A DNA stretch of 64,000 nt from Fasciola hepatica (GCA_948099385.1 CANUEZ040000183.1:2418001-2482000), one strand, 5' to 3'. Shown: positions 14,401 to 26,316, counted from the stretch's first letter. The notes: a model not told the origin generated them from the letters alone. Numbers and translations: made by a program.

Positions 14401-15471
14401 TCACCTGAACCGTTTACTGATATTTCACCGCTCAGTAAATGTATGACGAAATAACCACATGAGTTCTGAGTTTCAGGATTCCTACTGGGTCAAGAATGAT
14501 AAATTAGATATTTGAGAACAGAAGCCATCATCGATTTCGGAAGCAAACGAGGCTAGGGAGTACTACCTGATTTACAGCTTTAAATATTTCCTGTTATCAT
14601 GAGTAAAAACGGAATTAGAAGTAGCCCAATAAACTAATCGCTGTCCATGCTTTTGTAAGTAAAGGTAATACACATGCTGCAACTGACTAGTACGTACATT
14701 CTGAAACTACTTTCGATAATCTCTGACTGGAACGACAATTTGGATATAGACTCCAAATAGATGTTCGGTTCCCGGCCTTAAGGCCTGTATCCGGTCAGTT
14801 GCATCTACCTCCCGCACAGTTTGCAAAACGGGACGATGTCAGATCCATAAAAAGATTCCAGAAAAGCTTAGAGCAGATATCTGCTGGGTATCTGGAGTGT
14901 ATACGAGACCCTAATTCATAGTGCATCGGCTTTTGATCGCAAACTAATAAGTAAAAAAGAAAATCAGTTGTTTGACGCTTATTCTCAATTAAGAAAATTG
15001 AACCATTTGGGATCCATGCAAAGTGTTGGCCATATCATAAATCTCGTGTGAAGGTTGACCAAATCAAGTGGTTCTAATGGAATCTGCTGGAGGAACAATA
15101 TTTAGATTTTACCAGTATTTTCCAGCCAGAAAGAATGTATGGATTGGTTCATACGTAAAACGAAAGTATCAAAACAGAAGATTTGCTGCAATTCTCGGAA
15201 TTTTGTCACGCTGACTATTTCAGAAGTGATAACCAGCTGATATCCAGTGCTAGAACACTGCATCAACCGTGGTATTATCGGGAAACAGAAAGGAGTCCAG
15301 TCTCTGTTAGTCATTTGTTCGTTCACATTTTTTCTATTTGACCATTTGAATTATGCTTCCGATGAATAACCCATTCAATTACCACGAGGCCAGTTAGTCC
15401 AAAGGCCATCAAAACAATTAACAGGTGAAGGCAGTACCCGAATGGTTGACAGTTTTCACCCTGGAGGGAGC
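8450..15471. other. no recognisable gene
   Basis: Seven kilobases without a feature I can support. A minus-strand frame at 10,257-10,457 encodes a short protein with one hydrophobic segment (FFIEFIIMATVLLSPFILL), but its length is within chance expectation. A GGTTCGATC B-box-like word occurs near 9,303 without a partner A-box. Confidence 0.45.
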
Positions 15472-15485
15472 GGGGGGGGGGGGGG
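15472..15485 (+). repeat. G14 homopolymer
   Basis: Fourteen consecutive G residues within otherwise AT-rich DNA, preceded by a purine-rich GGAGGGAGC. This is a simple-sequence tract that may form G-rich secondary structure. The exact count could also be affected by sequencing error. Confidence 0.9.
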
Positions 15486-15489
15486 TTCG

Positions 15490-18400
15490 GCTCATTTCAT
15501 CAAATATCTATCCCTTACCAAAGCCAGGCAACCCACTGCACAAGCGGATCTATCCCGTCCATGTTAGCTTTTCTTCGGAGACTGCGTAAGGATGGGACCG
15601 CATCCGGAGGGGTGATAAACATACGAAGAATGAGCAGAAAACAGAAGCAGATGAACAGATTTTATATGATAAACCAAAGAATGTCATTACACGGATGCTT
15701 TGTTCATGCTGTCGAGCTACCCTAAAATTCCGATTTCTTGTGGACCAGATTTTCGATTCCAATATTCTGGTTAGAATCCTATCAGAGAAGCCACATCTGG
15801 GTAGTAAAGTTGCGATGTTCCCTGCACCAAGTAATCTCTTGCAGCCCCACGGAGATCATTTTATTTCGGTCCTCTTGTCATCTTTTACCAGGTACTTCTA
15901 AATGGATCTAGGAAAAAACGTAATTTAGGCAATTCAAACAAAGTCCATGCATGCATGGGTTGAATAATGATACATACCCAAGGTTGTTACGGTTGTTATC
16001 GTTCAATACCCTAAGGAGAAATAAGCTGCCTTGACAACGGATATGAAAGTGTACACACACGACCCAACTTGAACAAAAACACTACATGTCGCAGTTGATA
16101 GGTTTACCTAGGGTTTCTTTATTTTCAGTCAGGCAATTTGTTGTTTGTTTCTCTTTGTGATACTGACATCGGCAATGATATGAGCCTAAAAACTGACCGC
16201 ACACCGCTATCATTTTGCAGTTTTCTGTGATGATCGATTGCACTGGTATGTGCATGTCAACAACAACTAAATGAAGGATGGACGCTCGGTTGTCCTTTTT
16301 TGCCAATATCTTATTCACCACACAACAATCATGGATTTGTTTTGCAAACTTCAAACCAGGAGCTAGGATCGTAGATGGCCATTTTGTTATTAAGGTGGAG
16401 CTTCGGAACGAAGCGGATCTACACTCACGTAAAGTGTTTGGCATTCTGGAAAAATTACACCGCTATTTTTATTCAATAAACTAAGATTTTATGAACAGAG
16501 ACTTCTTCCAGTGGGTAACGACATTTCAAAAAAGAAGCAACACCGCTCTATACGGTGACCACCTGTGTTTCATGAAGTTGCGGTCAGGTCGATCGTATAT
16601 CTGTCCGTTGTAGATGAGGTGGACCCAGAGACGCTGTCTATTCCAAAAGGTTATCAATGCCAGCATTTTTCCTAGCTCTACTAAAGACCTCCAAAACATC
16701 TTGACAAATGGGTCAGGAGTAAAAGTTCAGAATTTTTCACCACCAGTCTAGGTGAAATGTCATACGGGCATGCGGGCCAAAAAATGCCAAAGAACCACCA
16801 AAAAGGGAAATAGGATTTGCAACCTCCAAAGAGTTGGCAGACGCTGGTAGATTGATCCTACTTGTTTCGGATATGCTGATGCGCGAGAAAGCAATCCGAG
16901 TCAGTGAACTGCGAAGGATAGCGAGAATAAAAAGGCTGTGATTGTTGCGAACAGTTGTTGTTTTTCATTCTGTTAGAAAATCAGACCAGAGGCAAACAAG
17001 ATGTTACGTTACTGACCTGGTAAGCTCATTGACTCATTCTGACGAGTGCCGCCAGGATTGTTGGATAGGGTATTCTGATAGATGCAGGTGCCAAAAGCCA
17101 ACTGGTGGTTTGGCTTTGTTGGAGAGTAACCTTCTTAAGTATACGAAGATCATCCTGGATCCTCTAAGTGAACAACTGGGATAAAGGCCTAATTGTCAAC
17201 CAAAACTCCATCTGTTTGGGTTGGAAACAGGAACAAACTCAGCAATGGTCCAGATTCATGACTCTTTTGATCCTACTTAAAGTTGATATGCACCAATCAA
17301 AAATGTAGTTCAGTAAGCATTGAATCTAGACTTAAAGGAGTCCGTGATTGTGCACAATCAGCTTGAGATTAGGCCGACAGTTTGTGGTTTTCTACTATAT
17401 GTTTGCTGTGCGAGAAATATACGTAAAAGGCACATCTTCCCATGGTTGTTTTTGATTGATCCAAAAGCGGCCTCTAAACTTATTCAATCAAAGAGTTCAC
17501 TGAATGCGACTCCTGTTGATATGTGCAACAAGAACGTTCTTTTCCAGCCATGCAGGTTTGGGGAAAAGGGGGTCCTTCAGCCGAGTTTGTGATGGAAAAT
17601 TATGCGCTGTGAATACAATTTTTTGACGTTTTCTATTTACCTTTGTGACTAACGGGGTTTCAGAGACAGTCTCATACGCTTTTTGGATTACGACATCCAC
17701 CTTCCACTAGGTGGAAAACAATTCGACGTGGATTTGGGCACTAGTGAAAATCTAGCTACTTTGTAGGATTTTTCGCAATAGCTCCATATTGCTTCATATG
17801 CAACCTGCGCCTGTACATCCCAAGGTATTATTCTAAGTCTAATCTGGTACACAAACAGCCTGGACAGTGTATGAGGAGACAAGAAACCATGGCCATATAT
17901 ATATCGATTATATGGACAGCCGAATTAAGAGAGGTTGAACTGTAATCGTGAATAAAGGAGAGAAGTTTATTTTTCACACAAGACAATGCTAGACAAAGCT
18001 GTACCCAGTCATGAACTCACTAAGACCACAGATCTATAAATTAGTCCCACACCGTAGCAACATTATGCATTGAAATATTGTCCAGACTGGTATGGGTCTA
18101 CCGGATTCAGTTTTATTTTGTCGTCAAACAAAGTTGGGGAGCATAATCTTACCCACTGGATGAACTTTGGTGGACACGTATCTCGTCTAGGCCTTCACTT
18201 ATGATGTATTGCTTTGTTATTCCAATAGGTCGACAAAATGAACGACTAATCCAGATTTTGCTCTATGATGCTTGGTTGAAAAATATGATAATCACCCAAG
18301 GCTCCGTTTCTGCCGGGAGTGATGAAACTGGCTACTCATAAAGTTGATTCTTGAAACCTGAGTAACTGTGCGTGTCATGCACTGACGTGTGATGGTCATT

Positions 18401-18560
18401 AATCTCTGAAAACAGAACGCTGAATCGAACAAACATAAGCGGAATACACCCAAAGCAATTTATTTCGTGAAGATTACAATAAAGATCAATTCGGGATGAG
18501 TGTCGTGCTAACTGTTTTGCGTGAAATTACAATACCATATGCATATACGGAGTCAAACGC
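15490..18560. other. mostly no recognisable gene
   Basis: A + strand frame at 16,278-16,484 contains VDGHFVIKVELRN followed by a Leu-His-Ser-Arg-Lys segment. It faintly resembles the DGHYEVPLPWR...LPNSR linker just upstream of BEL/Pao RT. No flanking pol motif could be tied to it, so it is left unannotated. The rest of the stretch holds nothing I recognise. Confidence 0.35.
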
Positions 18561-18565
18561 AAGGG

Positions 18566-18825
18566 AAATACTGCATGTACGAGGAGACCAATGACTGCCA
18601 ATTTCGGCCGAATTTGAAAGATAACTACTAGAGCAATTGTCAGTAGCCACTTTTCATGTAAACACAATAAACAAAGGGGAAACTCCGATGAAGTGATCCC
18701 GTGAACAGAGGATCAGTAAAACTAATACTTTTTGTTTCTGCCACAAAAGTCTTCCAAATGAATAAAATTCTGTGCCACAATATTCATAACCGCGCCAGAT
18801 AAGTAAGCTAGCATTGCGGCATTTC
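18566..18825 (-). repeat. dispersed repeat, minus copy
   Basis: The reverse complement of this stretch aligns along its length with 20,340-20,578. Shared blocks include TTTGTGGCAGAAACAAA (against TTCGTGGCAGAAACAAA), a CACGGGA...ATCGGA block, and the CTCTAGTAGTTA/TTCTAGTGGTTA block near the end. The copies are clearly diverged, with many substitutions and small indels. The last ~60 bases of the unit look tRNA-like (see the partner copy). It is probably a nonautonomous element of SINE type. No coding capacity is shared between copies beyond short conserved frames. Confidence 0.65.
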
Positions 18826-18829
18826 ATTG

Positions 18830-20339
18830 GAAACAAAGATTTTTCGCTCAGTGTACCATTTTTCAAACAGACCTTTTGACGTTGGACCAATTCTACAAAA
18901 TTATCGTTAGTATATTGCGTTTCGCTCGACAGCTGACCGAGGTATTTCAGTTTCGAAGTGCTAGAGCATCGACTTTTACATCCCGAACACTAACTGCCAA
19001 GCAACTGTGTGAAATTCGTTGGATGTATCTTTCATCATTTCTCTTCCATCCTGGACACAATTTCAAGACAGCTGTAGCTAAAAAAGCTTCGTCCCACTAG
19101 TTTCTCACCCAGCTTATTATTATTACACACCGACTGGTTTGAGGGACGTATATTAAACACCGGATTTGTTTGCAAGTCATCTGGCTTCCTAACTGATAAC
19201 TGTGGCTACTGCCGTACATTTGCTCTTTCTACCACATCTAATTTTTCAACCTTCCGCCTGGCTCCTATGGGAATGTATTTAAAAATGGTTTGATATGTAT
19301 CGACCGAAGAGGACCTTTCTAACCTATTTGATAATCGTCAAAACATTGTGAGTTATTCTGATGAGAGTGATTGCTCCCCTAACCATTCCAATTGTTCTGC
19401 AAGTCTTTACACCCCATTTTGCCCATCTTTCAAGAAGGATCAGTTTACTGAGCACCATATTCGATTACAAAAAGCCTGATCTGTTTATTACCTCGCAGCT
19501 TTGTCGTGTACTGTTCTGCTCGTGTTGTGTTTTGTGTGCGGAACTTGTGCTAATTTATCGCTTGAATTATATGGCTCAGGCAATTGTTTATGATAACTAA
19601 CAACACAAACCGGTTGTCGTACCACCGCTTGTACTGTAACCATTGGGACATGAAATTGACACTTGTCACCCTGGTTGCCAATTTGATTGATGTTTGTTTC
19701 ATTACTTTAATTTCAATAAATATAAAATTAGCTGTATCTAGCCAGCTGTGAAGCACGTGAACAACATTGTTCCTTGCCAAATATTTTCGTCTCATTGATG
19801 AATTCAAATGAATTCTGCATTCAATATACAAATAATTCACCCTTATTTATCAATAAATTTTATCAAACAAATTTTGTGTGTTTCTCCCAATATTGTCCAC
19901 GTTGTGAAGGCAGGATTTGAGTTTTATTTCAAGCACTATTGTGATCAGTCTTACATCTTCAAAACCCTTCTTTGAAACCATCAACACAACATGCGATCTG
20001 CAGTTTGATTCCTGTGGAATACCTGGTGGCTTCCTGTGGAGGTACGTATAATTTAGATGAAATGAATATTGCTTTATTTCGAGGTAAAATTGTATGGTGA
20101 AATCTATCTTGACATGAGCCTGTATCATCAATCCCCTTCCCTAAGTGGAAAAGTGAACCGATCCGAAAACGTCACTCATACTCAGCAATATTGGACAGCC
20201 GAGAAGTCCGCTAGTTAGTAAAGTCACGCTTCTCTGTTTGCACGATTCTTGTCTTCACCCGACCACCTCGCTCGCATCAGCGACGTTTCCAACACATTTC
20301 GCTAACAATCAATTGAAAGCAGTAAACATCTACTCGAAT
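18830..20339. other. spacer between inverted repeat copies
   Basis: About 1.5 kb of AT-rich DNA between the two opposite-facing dispersed repeat copies. No gene, RNA or further repeat was recognised. Confidence 0.45.
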
Positions 20340-20578
20340 CACCAAATGCCACCTCGAGGTTATGGATATTTCGGCACAGTTGTTTATCCTATTGGAAGAC
20401 TTTCGTGGCAGAAACAAATAGTAATAGTCCTATTGATCCTCCTTTCACGGGAACCCTCTATCGGATATTTTACGTAGTTCATTGCGTTTACATGAACTGT
20501 GGCTACCGACAGTTGTTCTAGTGGTTAAGTCTCGAATTCAGCAGAAATCGACTGTCATCGAACCTATGCAGTCTTTAC
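20340..20578 (+). repeat. dispersed repeat, plus copy (SINE-like)
   Basis: Partner of the minus-strand copy at 18,566-18,825. The final part (20,511-20,570) contains TTCTAGTGGTTAAG, resembling a tRNA A-box/D-arm. It is followed about 30 bases later by TCATCGAACC, a one-mismatch B-box. The segment between also aligns loosely with the SINE head at 8,366-8,445 (CAGAA...TCGA..CCT). This suggests a tRNA-derived module joined to ~170 bases of other repeat sequence. The boundaries are by eye. Confidence 0.6.
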
Positions 20579-20579
20579 A

Positions 20580-23500
20580 TTGATAAGTGATATAAGTGCT
20601 AACCAAATTACTGTATATCTGATGAGTTACTGGCTGTGACGAACTTGCAGGTGGGGCACGACTCAACTGATGAGGATGGTAGAAAACGTAAATAAGAACT
20701 TAATTAAGTAAGTTTGACGGATCAGTCCAGACATTTGAGATCTGATTGGCACTGACGATCGTGACTCTTTTATACTGTCATGTGCATTGACAGGAATCCC
20801 ACTGGTATTGGTGCTTTCGGTGACCTGTCTAATTCGTGGCATACGTCTCAGTAACAGTGAGAATGAGCCAGTGACATTACCATTTCACTGGTCCAGAGTG
20901 AATAAGATGCAATCTATCCAGGAGAGTTACAGAAGATATACAAAAATACTCACGCAGGATGAATATGTGCACCGACTGAACTGATAAAGTCCAAATGGGT
21001 GGCGATTAGGCTTCTGCAGACAAATGCCACAGCAAGATGAAGAAACCAGTGACAAATTGCTGAATCCGAAGAGTGAGAACGTGAACCTTTATAGACTTTC
21101 GTAGATACGGTTATTCCAGTAGCGTCGGTATTATTTAACAGCAAGGTGAAAAATTGGTTTCTGAACATAATACCAAATTGAGGCGACGTCGTCAACGGTC
21201 AATTACGCGAGCTTATCGCGAACTTCGGCCTAGGTTACGCCATTATGAGGATTGTTGCTAGTCACTGTAACAGAAAACTAAATATGGCTTGTTGTTGTCC
21301 TTAAAGCAACTGTTACCAAAAAACATAAAATTGAGGTTAACACTGAAGTTTTGTGGAATCATCCGAATGAGGCCTCTGTGTTATTTTCTTCCAAGGTAAC
21401 TGAGCTGATCATCACTCTAAAGGTCGTAACCCATTAGGTAAGACAACATGATTTCGATAAAGGGTGGGTCACCAAGTAATATACCTCCCTGCAGTGAGTT
21501 TGATGATGTATCTGGTACTGTAAAATGGTTAGAGACAAAGAACGAAAGCTGAGAAGCGAAATATCAAAATCCAGCAAACTAGCGAACAAATTCCCTGGAT
21601 AACTATCACGCAAACAAAAAGCAAATAAATTCCTCACTTCTGAGACACCATTCGTTTTGCATCAGATCAAGGAATTTCTTGGCAATTCCAACAAATACCA
21701 ACACCCATCATTTAATCTATTCCGTCAACGGAATTTGAGGACTGCTTAAATAAGTGAACTCACTGTCGAGAAACTAGTATGCAATGGAGGTATACCTTTC
21801 TATCGTACTGATGCATGAGCTTGTAGTATGAAATCTCTTGTCCTTGGCTGAGACCCATGCAAGTTGAATGGATCAATATAATAATGTTCAAAATATTTTG
21901 GCTAAAAGATTTGTGACCAGCTAGATGCCCATTACTACCACTAGGATTATGTGACCGACCACGCAGGGTAATTAAGCAAATTTATTCCAAGAAGCAAGTT
22001 TGTTGGTGGCTCTGTTTGTGTTCGCTGCCCAAGACTGCAGCCGACCTGCGAAACTGCTTCATGAGCAGATTTTTCCCACGAATACAAACATTTCGAATTC
22101 ACTTTTTCGGAAAACTGATTGGGAACTATCGACCAGGGTCACAGTAGAACCGAGTAAGGAAGCAGTCCACCTGTCACAGATGGTCTAACTTCAGTTGTTG
22201 TTCCGTAGAAATAAGATCGAAATATGACAAGTGTACAGTCACGATCTTCCTACTAACTTCCTTTTTCTGACGTCATAACGATACACCAAATCATGAAGCG
22301 AGCGGCTTCAAATTAAGGGCAGCAAATTGGGGTGTGTGTGGCACAGCATGATTCGAACCCGGGGAAGAGAAGTATTAAATGCCTACGAAGGTGAATTTTT
22401 GACCACCGCTAGACCTAGTGAGGTCAAAACGTTTTGGGATTCCGGATCTTTGAAAATACCTTTAAGCAGAGAATTATCGGCCACTTACGAATTGTATTCA
22501 CTTTGCCGTTCACATTGTAAGTAGTTGAAAGAATACGGTGTATACGGTATATATCCAGTACGCTATCACTTGGGCGACTGTAATTTTTCGTTAAGAAGAG
22601 ATTAAGGATTCGGAAAGGATAAAATCTGCAACAAATTCTCCAGTCGAACATCCACAAAGGCAAACCTATTCTGAGCCTAGTCAGAATCAGAGCTTGTACT
22701 TGTTTTTTAAGTTGTTTGCACTTACTTATATGCATGCTGTTGCGCAACACGGAAATAATTCACGTGCGAGACGTATTATATTTTGTTTTGAAGCTTTTGT
22801 GAGGGCGCTGATACCCCCAGAAAACCTTTGATATATCCCCGAAAATGGAGCGAGGTATGTTAGAATCTTCAAATTTTGTTCATCTGTATTACAATATTGA
22901 GAACGTTCAGTATCCATTAACTGGGAGGCATTCGTTTTATTTCAGGTCTTTAGGCCACTCTTTTTGTAACCGTCTGACCAATATGAATCAGTACATGGAC
23001 ACTGTTATGCCATCCATGTTTGTTCATTCCCGGAACGGAACTAGAAGAGACTATCCTTCCGTCGGCAATCGAATGACTAAGATACGCCCAAAGCCCCAGA
23101 TCGAAAGTAATGAACATAATCAATCAGTAAACTGATGAACGAGAAAAGGCCCAGTCATGGGGTATCTCGGTTGAGGTATTCGTTTGAGGCACTTTCAAAA
23201 TGAAAGTTTATCTCTCGATGAAAGAAAAATTAGTGAAATAGCATACCGCACAAAGGAAGAATGTGGTGGTGCACAGCTGTGTCCATAAAGTTGACCAACA
23301 AAAAAAGAAGGCACCGTCATGTAAAGTGCATCAAATAAAGTTCCGAGCTAGGCCAAGTACGCCAATTAGCGTGGTTACCAGCAGTCAAAAAAGGGAATGT
23401 GGTTTGGAGATACCATGTATTAAAGGTATGAAATGCAGTGGCACATCGCTCAGTGGGAACCACGTGAATGACTAGTTCACAATATGTTGTACTCGTTGCT

Positions 23501-23637
23501 TTCCCGTCACCAATGGTGTGTTACCTGTGTGCTGCACTATCAGTGCGTAAGTGGCTGTCCAGCTGATAAACCAGTGTGCTTATATATCACTAACGTCTCG
23601 AGTATGGCCGAAAACTTGACCATGTTCGTTGTTTGGC
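20580..23637. other. no recognisable gene
   Basis: No supported gene. GATTCGAACCC near 22,351 is a perfect B-box word but has no credible A-box or cloverleaf around it. CTGATGAG occurs near 20,618, but a hammerhead ribozyme cannot be completed there. Confidence 0.45.
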
Positions 23638-23962
23638 TCGTGTGTGTTGATGCCGAAACAACAAGTTTGGGATGAGCATAGGTGTATGTGCACAATTGTT
23701 TCGTTATAAACGCGTAAGGGAAAGCACGCATGAAAGTAAAAGAACGTTACTCGTCCATTCAATATCGGCACTATTTTGAGTAGGCTGATGATGAATGTGA
23801 TAAGCGCACATTCATTATCTTGAGAGTTTTATTGAGCAACATGAACTTTGCCGTCATATGAAGAGAACAAAACGAACGCGTCCAATGATTTACCAATTAT
23901 TCACAGATTAGCCTAAATGAAGTGAGTAATCAAGTTCTTCTTCGGCAACTTTATCCTTTTGT

Positions 23963-23964
<2 letters not shown>

Positions 23965-24009
<45 letters not shown>
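23965..24009. repeat. (AT)n microsatellite in left arm
   Basis: A 45-base AT tract at the position that corresponds to the shorter TA tract of the right arm (34,053-34,089). The length difference between arms shows independent slippage since duplication. Confidence 0.95.
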
Positions 24010-24012
<3 letters not shown>

Positions 24013-24158
24013 AAAAAGGTGATGAATATGAGAGCTTAATCGCTGCTATTCTCAGATGTATTTGATAAACAGTTTCCGCAAACTCTCAGGTCATTTGAGA
24101 ATTAAATTGAAGTCTTCGTTGTCCAAATGATGCTAGTTGTCGGTTACTGACCATACTC

Positions 24159-24362
24159 CTAATTGTTTCTCGATTCGGTGGTGTTGATAAGAACACTTGA
24201 AAATTTGAAATTTTTAGTCTCCTTCAAAGATGTCGTCGTTAGTGAACGAGTTTGAGTATATAAATTTTCAAGTTGCACTTTTACATCTTCTTGGTCATCT
24301 TTCAAAATTGAACAGCAGAAATTCAAACATAGTGATAACGCTTCCAGAAGTGGTGCATCCAT
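24159..24362 (-). CDS. arm ORF 1, unknown protein (left copy)
   Basis: A 67-codon frame starting MDAPLLEALSLCLNFCC. It is predicted to be largely helical, rich in Leu, with an acidic/basic middle (KDDQEDVK). The frame stays open in the other arm (33,700-33,903), with about six amino-acid differences mostly in the last third. No family was recognised. It may be an exon or exon fragment of a host gene carried in the duplicated arm, or a chance frame preserved because the arms are young. The opposite-strand frames are less coherent. The start codon is a genuine ATG, with a stop nine codons upstream in the right copy. Confidence 0.3.
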   Translation of the reverse strand: MDAPLLEALSLCLNFCCSILKDDQEDVKVQLENLYTQTRSLTTTSLKETKNFKFSSVLINTTESRNN

Positions 24363-24560
24363 AATTTGTTGACCACAAACTTACCAATCCTACTATGACC
24401 AGTATCTCAAGATACACACTTTTAATCGATAACCAATACTGGTATATCCGTGTTAAACTATTATTAGTGGTAAACTAGAAAACATCAAATCAATGATTCT
24501 ACGTAAGTTAAAGAAGAAGATGGAACGAATGAGTTGCTTTTTGGAATACACACAACCTTT

Positions 24561-24797
24561 CTATATTTTTTGATTATTTGTGTAGTTCAGTGAACAAAAC
24601 TTGACCCCAAGTTCGATCGAGCACAGTGTGAACATCGGTTCTAAGTGTGGGTGAGATAAATGAACCTTTTCTGGTTTTTGTCTGATAAATTCTAACAAGT
24701 TTATTCTTGGGTTCAGTTGATTTTCACGTGCCTGCAGATACTTTAAGGGCTGTTCTATTGCTGTACGATACGGTTCGCTACATGTTAATTTGATCAC
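24561..24797 (-). CDS. arm ORF 2, unknown protein (left copy)
   Basis: A 78-codon frame that differs from the right-arm copy at only two residues (Leu/Ser and Ser/Pro). Composition looks protein-like, with a charged first half (EQPLKYLQARENQLNP) and a C-terminus with HLSHPHLEPMF. On the sense strand it follows AACCGTTTTCAG, a good 3' splice-site consensus, immediately before TGATCAAA. The frame therefore reads naturally as an exon entered in phase rather than from its own start; the first codon is GTG, not ATG. No homologue is recognised. The frame ends in its own stop, so it would be a terminal exon if real. Confidence 0.35.
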   Translation of the reverse strand: MIKLTCSEPYRTAIEQPLKYLQARENQLNPRINLLEFIRQKPEKVHLSHPHLEPMFTLCSIELGVKFCSLNYTNNQKI

Positions 24798-24951
24798 TGA
24801 AAACGGTTATTGGAACTTTCATAGCTGGGCGAAAGACGTATTCAGCTCACACTCACTGTTTGTTGGTTAGGGAGAGAAATATATATGGAAAAGAAGATTC
24901 CTACCTGGTATGTCTCAGTGGATACCGTGAAAATATGAACACGTGTCTGGG

Positions 24952-25134
24952 TTATGGTATCAGAACAACGAATATCCATTGAACGGACGTGTAAAACCCA
25001 AACCTATCTCTGGGCAAACGTATATGCACCAACTCGTGACCGTCAATGTCTTTTTGATTTGATTCCTCAATATAAATTGTCAAACCACGGATCATTTTCA
25101 CTAGACCGTATAGAAGATCTATGGTATACTTTAT
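24952..25134 (-). CDS. arm ORF 3, unknown protein (left copy)
   Basis: A stop-to-stop frame of 60 codons with no ATG at its start. It contains LLYGLVKMIRGLTI followed by an acidic stretch (EESNQKDIDGHE). It lies on the same strand as arm ORFs 1 and 2 and is open in both arms. The other strand is also open here in both arms (24,954-25,154 plus, with a NVYAPTRD word). The coding strand is therefore not certain. No family was recognised with confidence. Conservation between arms is expected from their recent origin and does not prove function. Confidence 0.25.
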   Translation of the reverse strand: MKYTIDLLYGLVKMIRGLTIYIEESNQKDIDGHELVHIRLPRDRFGFYTSVQWIFVVLIP

Positions 25135-26064
25135 CTAAGGTCTATCAAATTTGACGGATGAAAACAGAGATGAGTTACGGGGAATGCTCTTTTTCGGACA
25201 TGGTGTGTGGCTATTAAAGTAGCAGTTGGTAACAAACAAGGAAAAAGAAATCACACGGGCAAGGTATTACACCCCTGTCGGGGTAGTACCTCTCGACAGT
25301 CACTCAGTCTCTCTGTAGGTAGAACAACGACAATTCTCCTTTCAGTTGGCTTGTACCACCAAGAAGCGGTGTTCTCTATCTGTTGTTACTTCACCTTGAA
25401 TAACTCACACTATTAACCGAGTATCTGACTTACTCCTGACATTATACTGACCTCGGGTCTGCCCATCTAAGTGGCAGGTCAAAGCAGATCGTAAACGAGT
25501 GATTCGCCGTCTAAATAAGTGTGAGGATATGGTCCGACACATCGGTCGATAGACGGTTTAGGTTCACCGATAGACAGTGCGTTGGCATTGGCCCTTACCT
25601 AGCCCACGAAACCACGAACTGTAGGACATCCGATCGATGACGTGAACCGATCTATGAGAGACGGATTCTACCAGGAGCTTTCAGGCCTTAAGATGGGGTC
25701 AGCCACAACAGTTGGACCAATGCGCTATGTGCAACGTGTGGGTACAAGTAACAGCATTTTATATAGTCTTTAATTTTCGCTAACAAAATAGATGAATCTA
25801 CGGCAGAATTGAGTACTCACTAGAGTCAGTGTGATGGAACAAAACAACAAATTATTTGAAGGTTACTGCGAATAATTTGAGGGTTAATGCAGCCACTATT
25901 GAAGGAATTTTTCCAGAGTGTAATGGATTGGAAAGAAGGAAGAATGTCTTCCGGATTTATCAGAACTGTTAAGATCAGGTTTGCAGATCTCTGCCGAACG
26001 ATTGGAACCTAACATTAGTGTGACACCTTGAGAACTTGCAAGACTGTAAATATTGGTACTTTAA

Positions 26065-26316
26065 AAACGTATAGTACTGAAAAGGCCGAATTTCAAAGGG
26101 GATGAATTGGAGGGACTGCACGGCGAATACAAATATAATGTGCCCAGCGCCGATGCAAGCAACTGCAATGAAAGTCCGTCTAACACCAGCGAGGGTTGCC
26201 CAGATCTACCAGAACGTAATATCTTCAAATTAGATAGCAATCCCAAAAGGTATTACGCTTTCGTGAAAGAATTAAACTCCGTTATTAGGAAGGGGACAAC
26301 GGACGGCACAATGTAG
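26065..26316 (+). CDS. exon-like open frame, unknown
   Basis: A stop-to-stop frame of about 83 codons with protein-like composition and no ATG at its beginning. It includes NVPSADASNCNESPSNTSEG, then LDSNPKRYYAFVKELNSV. The NPKRYYAFV word resembles the N-P-K-x-F/Y-(W/F/Y) motif found just before the RT of CR1/Jockey-type LINEs (NPKRFY...). A LINE linker fragment is therefore one possible reading. No RT or endonuclease motif was found next to it. Treat it as a hypothetical exon or retroelement scrap. Confidence 0.22.
   Translation, partial: KRIVLKRPNFKGDELEGLHGEYKYNVPSADASNCNESPSNTSEGCPDLPERNIFKLDSNPKRYYAFVKELNSVIRKGTTDGTM

Larger units (their letters stand above)
23638..25190. repeat. large inverted repeat, left arm
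   Basis: The reverse complement of this ~1.55 kb stretch matches 32,880-34,411 along its entire length. In a 140-base sample near the inner end I counted 4 mismatches, about 97% identity. Homology stops abruptly at the inner end, after ATGCTCT. It fades at the outer end near GTGTGTTGATGCC, with perhaps ~60 bases of much weaker similarity beyond. No target-site duplication and no transposase were seen. The arm contains three open frames on the minus strand and a (TA)n tract, all shared with the other arm. It could be the terminal repeat of a large element or, more simply, an inverted segmental duplication. Confidence 0.93.

Noticed and set aside
16082..16444. 120-codon minus frame overlapping a plus frame with VDGHFVIKVELRN
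   Set aside because: The two frames compete. The plus frame's likeness to the BEL pre-RT linker was too faint, with no flanking pol motif, to annotate.
20610..20690. CTGATGAG words suggesting a hammerhead ribozyme
   Set aside because: One has a 5-bp stem II (GTTAC/GTGAC), but the core reads GAAC instead of GAAA and stems I and III cannot be formed. The other has no stem II.
22345..22365. Perfect tRNA B-box word GATTCGAACCC
   Set aside because: No A-box at proper spacing and no cloverleaf pairing on either strand.
24954..25154. Plus-strand frame with NVYAPTRD resembling a LINE endonuclease start
   Set aside because: No other endonuclease motif follows. The opposite strand agrees in direction with the other two arm frames, so the likeness is probably accidental.
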